DNA of 64,000 nucleotides from assembly GCA_947497985.1 (NCBI GenBank), contig CANMIX010000005.1:124001-188000 (forward strand), read 5' to 3'. Position 1 is the first letter of the stretch. Each line of letters opens with the position of its first letter. The position numbers were made by a program, and so were the translations under genes. The notes below the pieces were generated by a model. That model saw nothing but the letters and a program-made list of their open reading frames with translations. It was not told the origin of the DNA and made no database searches. This document shows positions 63,210 through 64,000 of this stretch, piece by piece. The stretch is from an uncultured Paracoccaceae bacterium (GTDB lineage: Bacteria; Pseudomonadota; Alphaproteobacteria; Rhodobacterales; Rhodobacteraceae).

Positions 63210-63229
63210 ATTTCTGTCATGACAGAAAT
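63210..63229. promoter_or_regulatory. Operator 1: 20-bp perfect palindrome at the regulator gene
   Basis: ATTTCTGTCATGACAGAAAT reads as half-sites ATTTCTGT and ACAGAAAT around 4 bp. It lies immediately 5' of the chosen start of the GbsR-type regulator and matches a second site after the gene (63806-63825). Strong autoregulation candidate. Confidence 0.75.
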
Positions 63230-63236
63230 TGCAGAC

Positions 63237-63779
63237 ATGAGTAGCTCATCGGCCAAGGCGCAATTTATCCTGTATTGGGGTGATATGGGCAGCCAATGGG
63301 GTGTAAATCGTTCGGTTGCGCAGATCCACGCGCTGTTGTTTCTCAGCGTGTCACCGTTGAATGCCGAAGATATTTCGGACCAGCTTGGGATTGCACGTTC
63401 GAACGTGTCGAATTCCCTTAAAGAGCTGGTGGGGTGGAAATTGATCCGTCGTATTCCTGTGCCTGGTGACCGCCGTGAACATTTTGTGGCCGAGGTGGAC
63501 GTATGGGAGATGGCGACGCTCATCGCGCAAGGTCGCAAGGAGCGCGAGATTGATCCGGCGATGTCGGCCATCGACAGTTGCTTGCGCCAAGCCAAAGATG
63601 AAACTGGGCTTGATCCGGTTGTCTTGTCCCGGATGCAGGACATGCAGGACTTTTTGAAAACCGCAGATCACTGGTCGTCGCAAATGTTGAGCGTGCCAAA
63701 GTCCAAACTGAATGCACTGATGAAGATGGGCGATAAGGTCTTCTCACTGATCAAATTGACAGGCAAAAAGACCGACTAA
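63237..63779 (+). CDS. GbsR/MarR-family transcriptional regulator
   Basis: A 180-residue regulator with the GbsR-like start AKAQFILYWGDMGSQWGVN, then the winged HTH (LNAEDISDQLGIARSNVSNS, LVGWKLIRRIPVPGDRREHF). The C-terminal part is a helical dimerisation region. The start is uncertain: Met codons at 63168, 63201 and 63219 are in frame, but the last lies inside the palindrome 63210-63229, and family N-termini fit 63237 best. There is no strong ribosome site. It lies upstream of a gene carrying the same operator. Confidence 0.85.
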   Translation: MSSSSAKAQFILYWGDMGSQWGVNRSVAQIHALLFLSVSPLNAEDISDQLGIARSNVSNSLKELVGWKLIRRIPVPGDRREHFVAEVDVWEMATLIAQGRKEREIDPAMSAIDSCLRQAKDETGLDPVVLSRMQDMQDFLKTADHWSSQMLSVPKSKLNALMKMGDKVFSLIKLTGKKTD

Positions 63780-63805
63780 CTTCGCTACATTTTTTTTGAG
63801 ATAGA

Positions 63806-63825
63806 ATTTCTGTTTGTACGGAAAT
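63806..63825. promoter_or_regulatory. Operator 2: near-perfect copy of the regulator's palindrome
   Basis: ATTTCTGT-TTGT-ACGGAAAT has the same 8+4+8 layout as 63210-63229 with one changed base, and flanking A and T extend it by one pair. It is 28 bp upstream of the start at 63854. Confidence 0.7.
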
Positions 63826-63853
63826 TAAAGATATTACGGAAAGAGGTGACGTA

Positions 63854-64000
63854 ATGAAAACTGATAACTTTGCAGTTCACGGTGCCCCTGATGATCGATT
63901 TGAAAAACTAACCGGCCGTCAGGCATGGCATGCGCTGCGCCCGGCTGTACGCAAGCGGTTTGGCAAAGGGCTCAAAGGGGGTGTTAGTGTCGCCTACCAG
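63854..64000 (+). CDS. Truncated gene, DUF4166-like N-terminus (runs off window)
   Basis: Forty-nine residues are visible: MKTDNFAVHGAPDDRFEKLT, then GRQAWHALRPAVRKRFGKGL and GVSVAYQ. The W-x-x-L-x-P-A-V-R-x-R-F pattern resembles the start of DUF4166 proteins, which is only a tentative match. AAAGAGG precedes the ATG. It is directly preceded by the operator shared with the GbsR-type regulator, so it is a likely target of that regulator. Confidence 0.5.
   Translation, partial: MKTDNFAVHGAPDDRFEKLTGRQAWHALRPAVRKRFGKGLKGGVSVAYQ

Noticed and set aside
62948-63236. Possible genomic-island attachment at tRNA-Leu
   Set aside because: No integrase, no repeat of the tRNA 3' end was noticed, and the following genes look ordinary.

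Overview
The window reads as chromosomal housekeeping DNA of an alphaproteobacterium of the Rhodobacteraceae (Roseobacter/Rhodobacter group). The basis is GC-rich coding with alphaproteobacterial codon use, an aa3 cytochrome oxidase cluster in the order ctaC-ctaB-small ORF-ctaG-ctaE-surf1-thrC-M16 peptidase, a glyQ-small ORF-glyS-PPDK-like cluster, a VPLPA-CTERM type surface protein, and FnrL-type TTGAT-N4-ATCAA boxes. No replicon-specific, phage, CRISPR, IS or integrase genes were seen. Genes are densely packed, often with 1-4 nt overlaps, and many end at clear hairpin terminators.

Layout. 1-5.5 kb: partial Flp-type pilin, a lytic transglycosylase, a 2-oxoglutarate/Fe(II) oxygenase, a 3-oxoacid CoA-transferase pair (scoAB) and a Hint-domain protein. 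5.5-11.2 kb (minus): topA, dprA, tldD. 11.4-20.4 kb (plus): oxidase subunit II, haem and copper assembly genes, subunit III and SURF1, then thrC, an M16 peptidase, a GNAT acetyltransferase and a D2HGDH-like flavoprotein. 20.5-23.5 kb (minus): apt, a LysE exporter, mtnP and a periplasmic protein. 23.8-32.1 kb: SulP transporter, TPR/ATP-grasp protein, VPLPA-CTERM protein, hexapeptide acetyltransferase, flavin reductase, GNAT, EcsC, Nudix, DUF1178 and SDR genes. 32.2-41.4 kb: a SPOR/peptidoglycan-binding pseudo-protease, glyQ, DUF6446-like, glyS, a divergent PPDK and a SleB-type cell-wall hydrolase. 41.5-44.9 kb: folB-folP-glmM. 44.9-55.4 kb: a LuxR-type regulator with a divergent small membrane gene, DMT exporter, ilvC, two overlapping Lrp genes, a UbiH-like hydroxylase, a tandem SnoaL-like protein, a HAD phosphatase, GntR, and a glycosyltransferase with an N-terminal MshEN domain. 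55.5-64 kb: carA, yqeY, DUF2244, ctaD, HIT, lipB, a secreted peptidoglycan-binding-like protein, tRNA-Leu(GAG), and a GbsR/MarR regulator next to a truncated gene.

How they fit together. ctaD lies about 46 kb from the other aa3 oxidase genes, yet both loci carry perfect FNR-type boxes, so the split oxidase is probably co-regulated by oxygen. Other likely groupings are pterin-folate synthesis (folB/folP) followed by glmM, glycyl-tRNA synthetase subunits around one small gene, and ilvC divergent from an Lrp pair. Several envelope proteins (transglycosylase, SleB, SPOR pseudo-protease, PGB-like protein) are scattered.

No large, clearly new multi-gene system was found. The most noteworthy signals are: (1) two operators of identical geometry (ATTTCTGT-N4-ACRGAAAT) at the GbsR-type regulator and its neighbour; (2) the MshEN-glycosyltransferase fusion with two 24-residue motifs exactly 5 residues apart; (3) a trypsin-like domain with all three triad positions replaced; (4) the FNR boxes on the split oxidase; and (5) a perfect dyad between the LuxR-type gene and a small membrane gene. 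Sites and homologies were judged by eye; no search was run.
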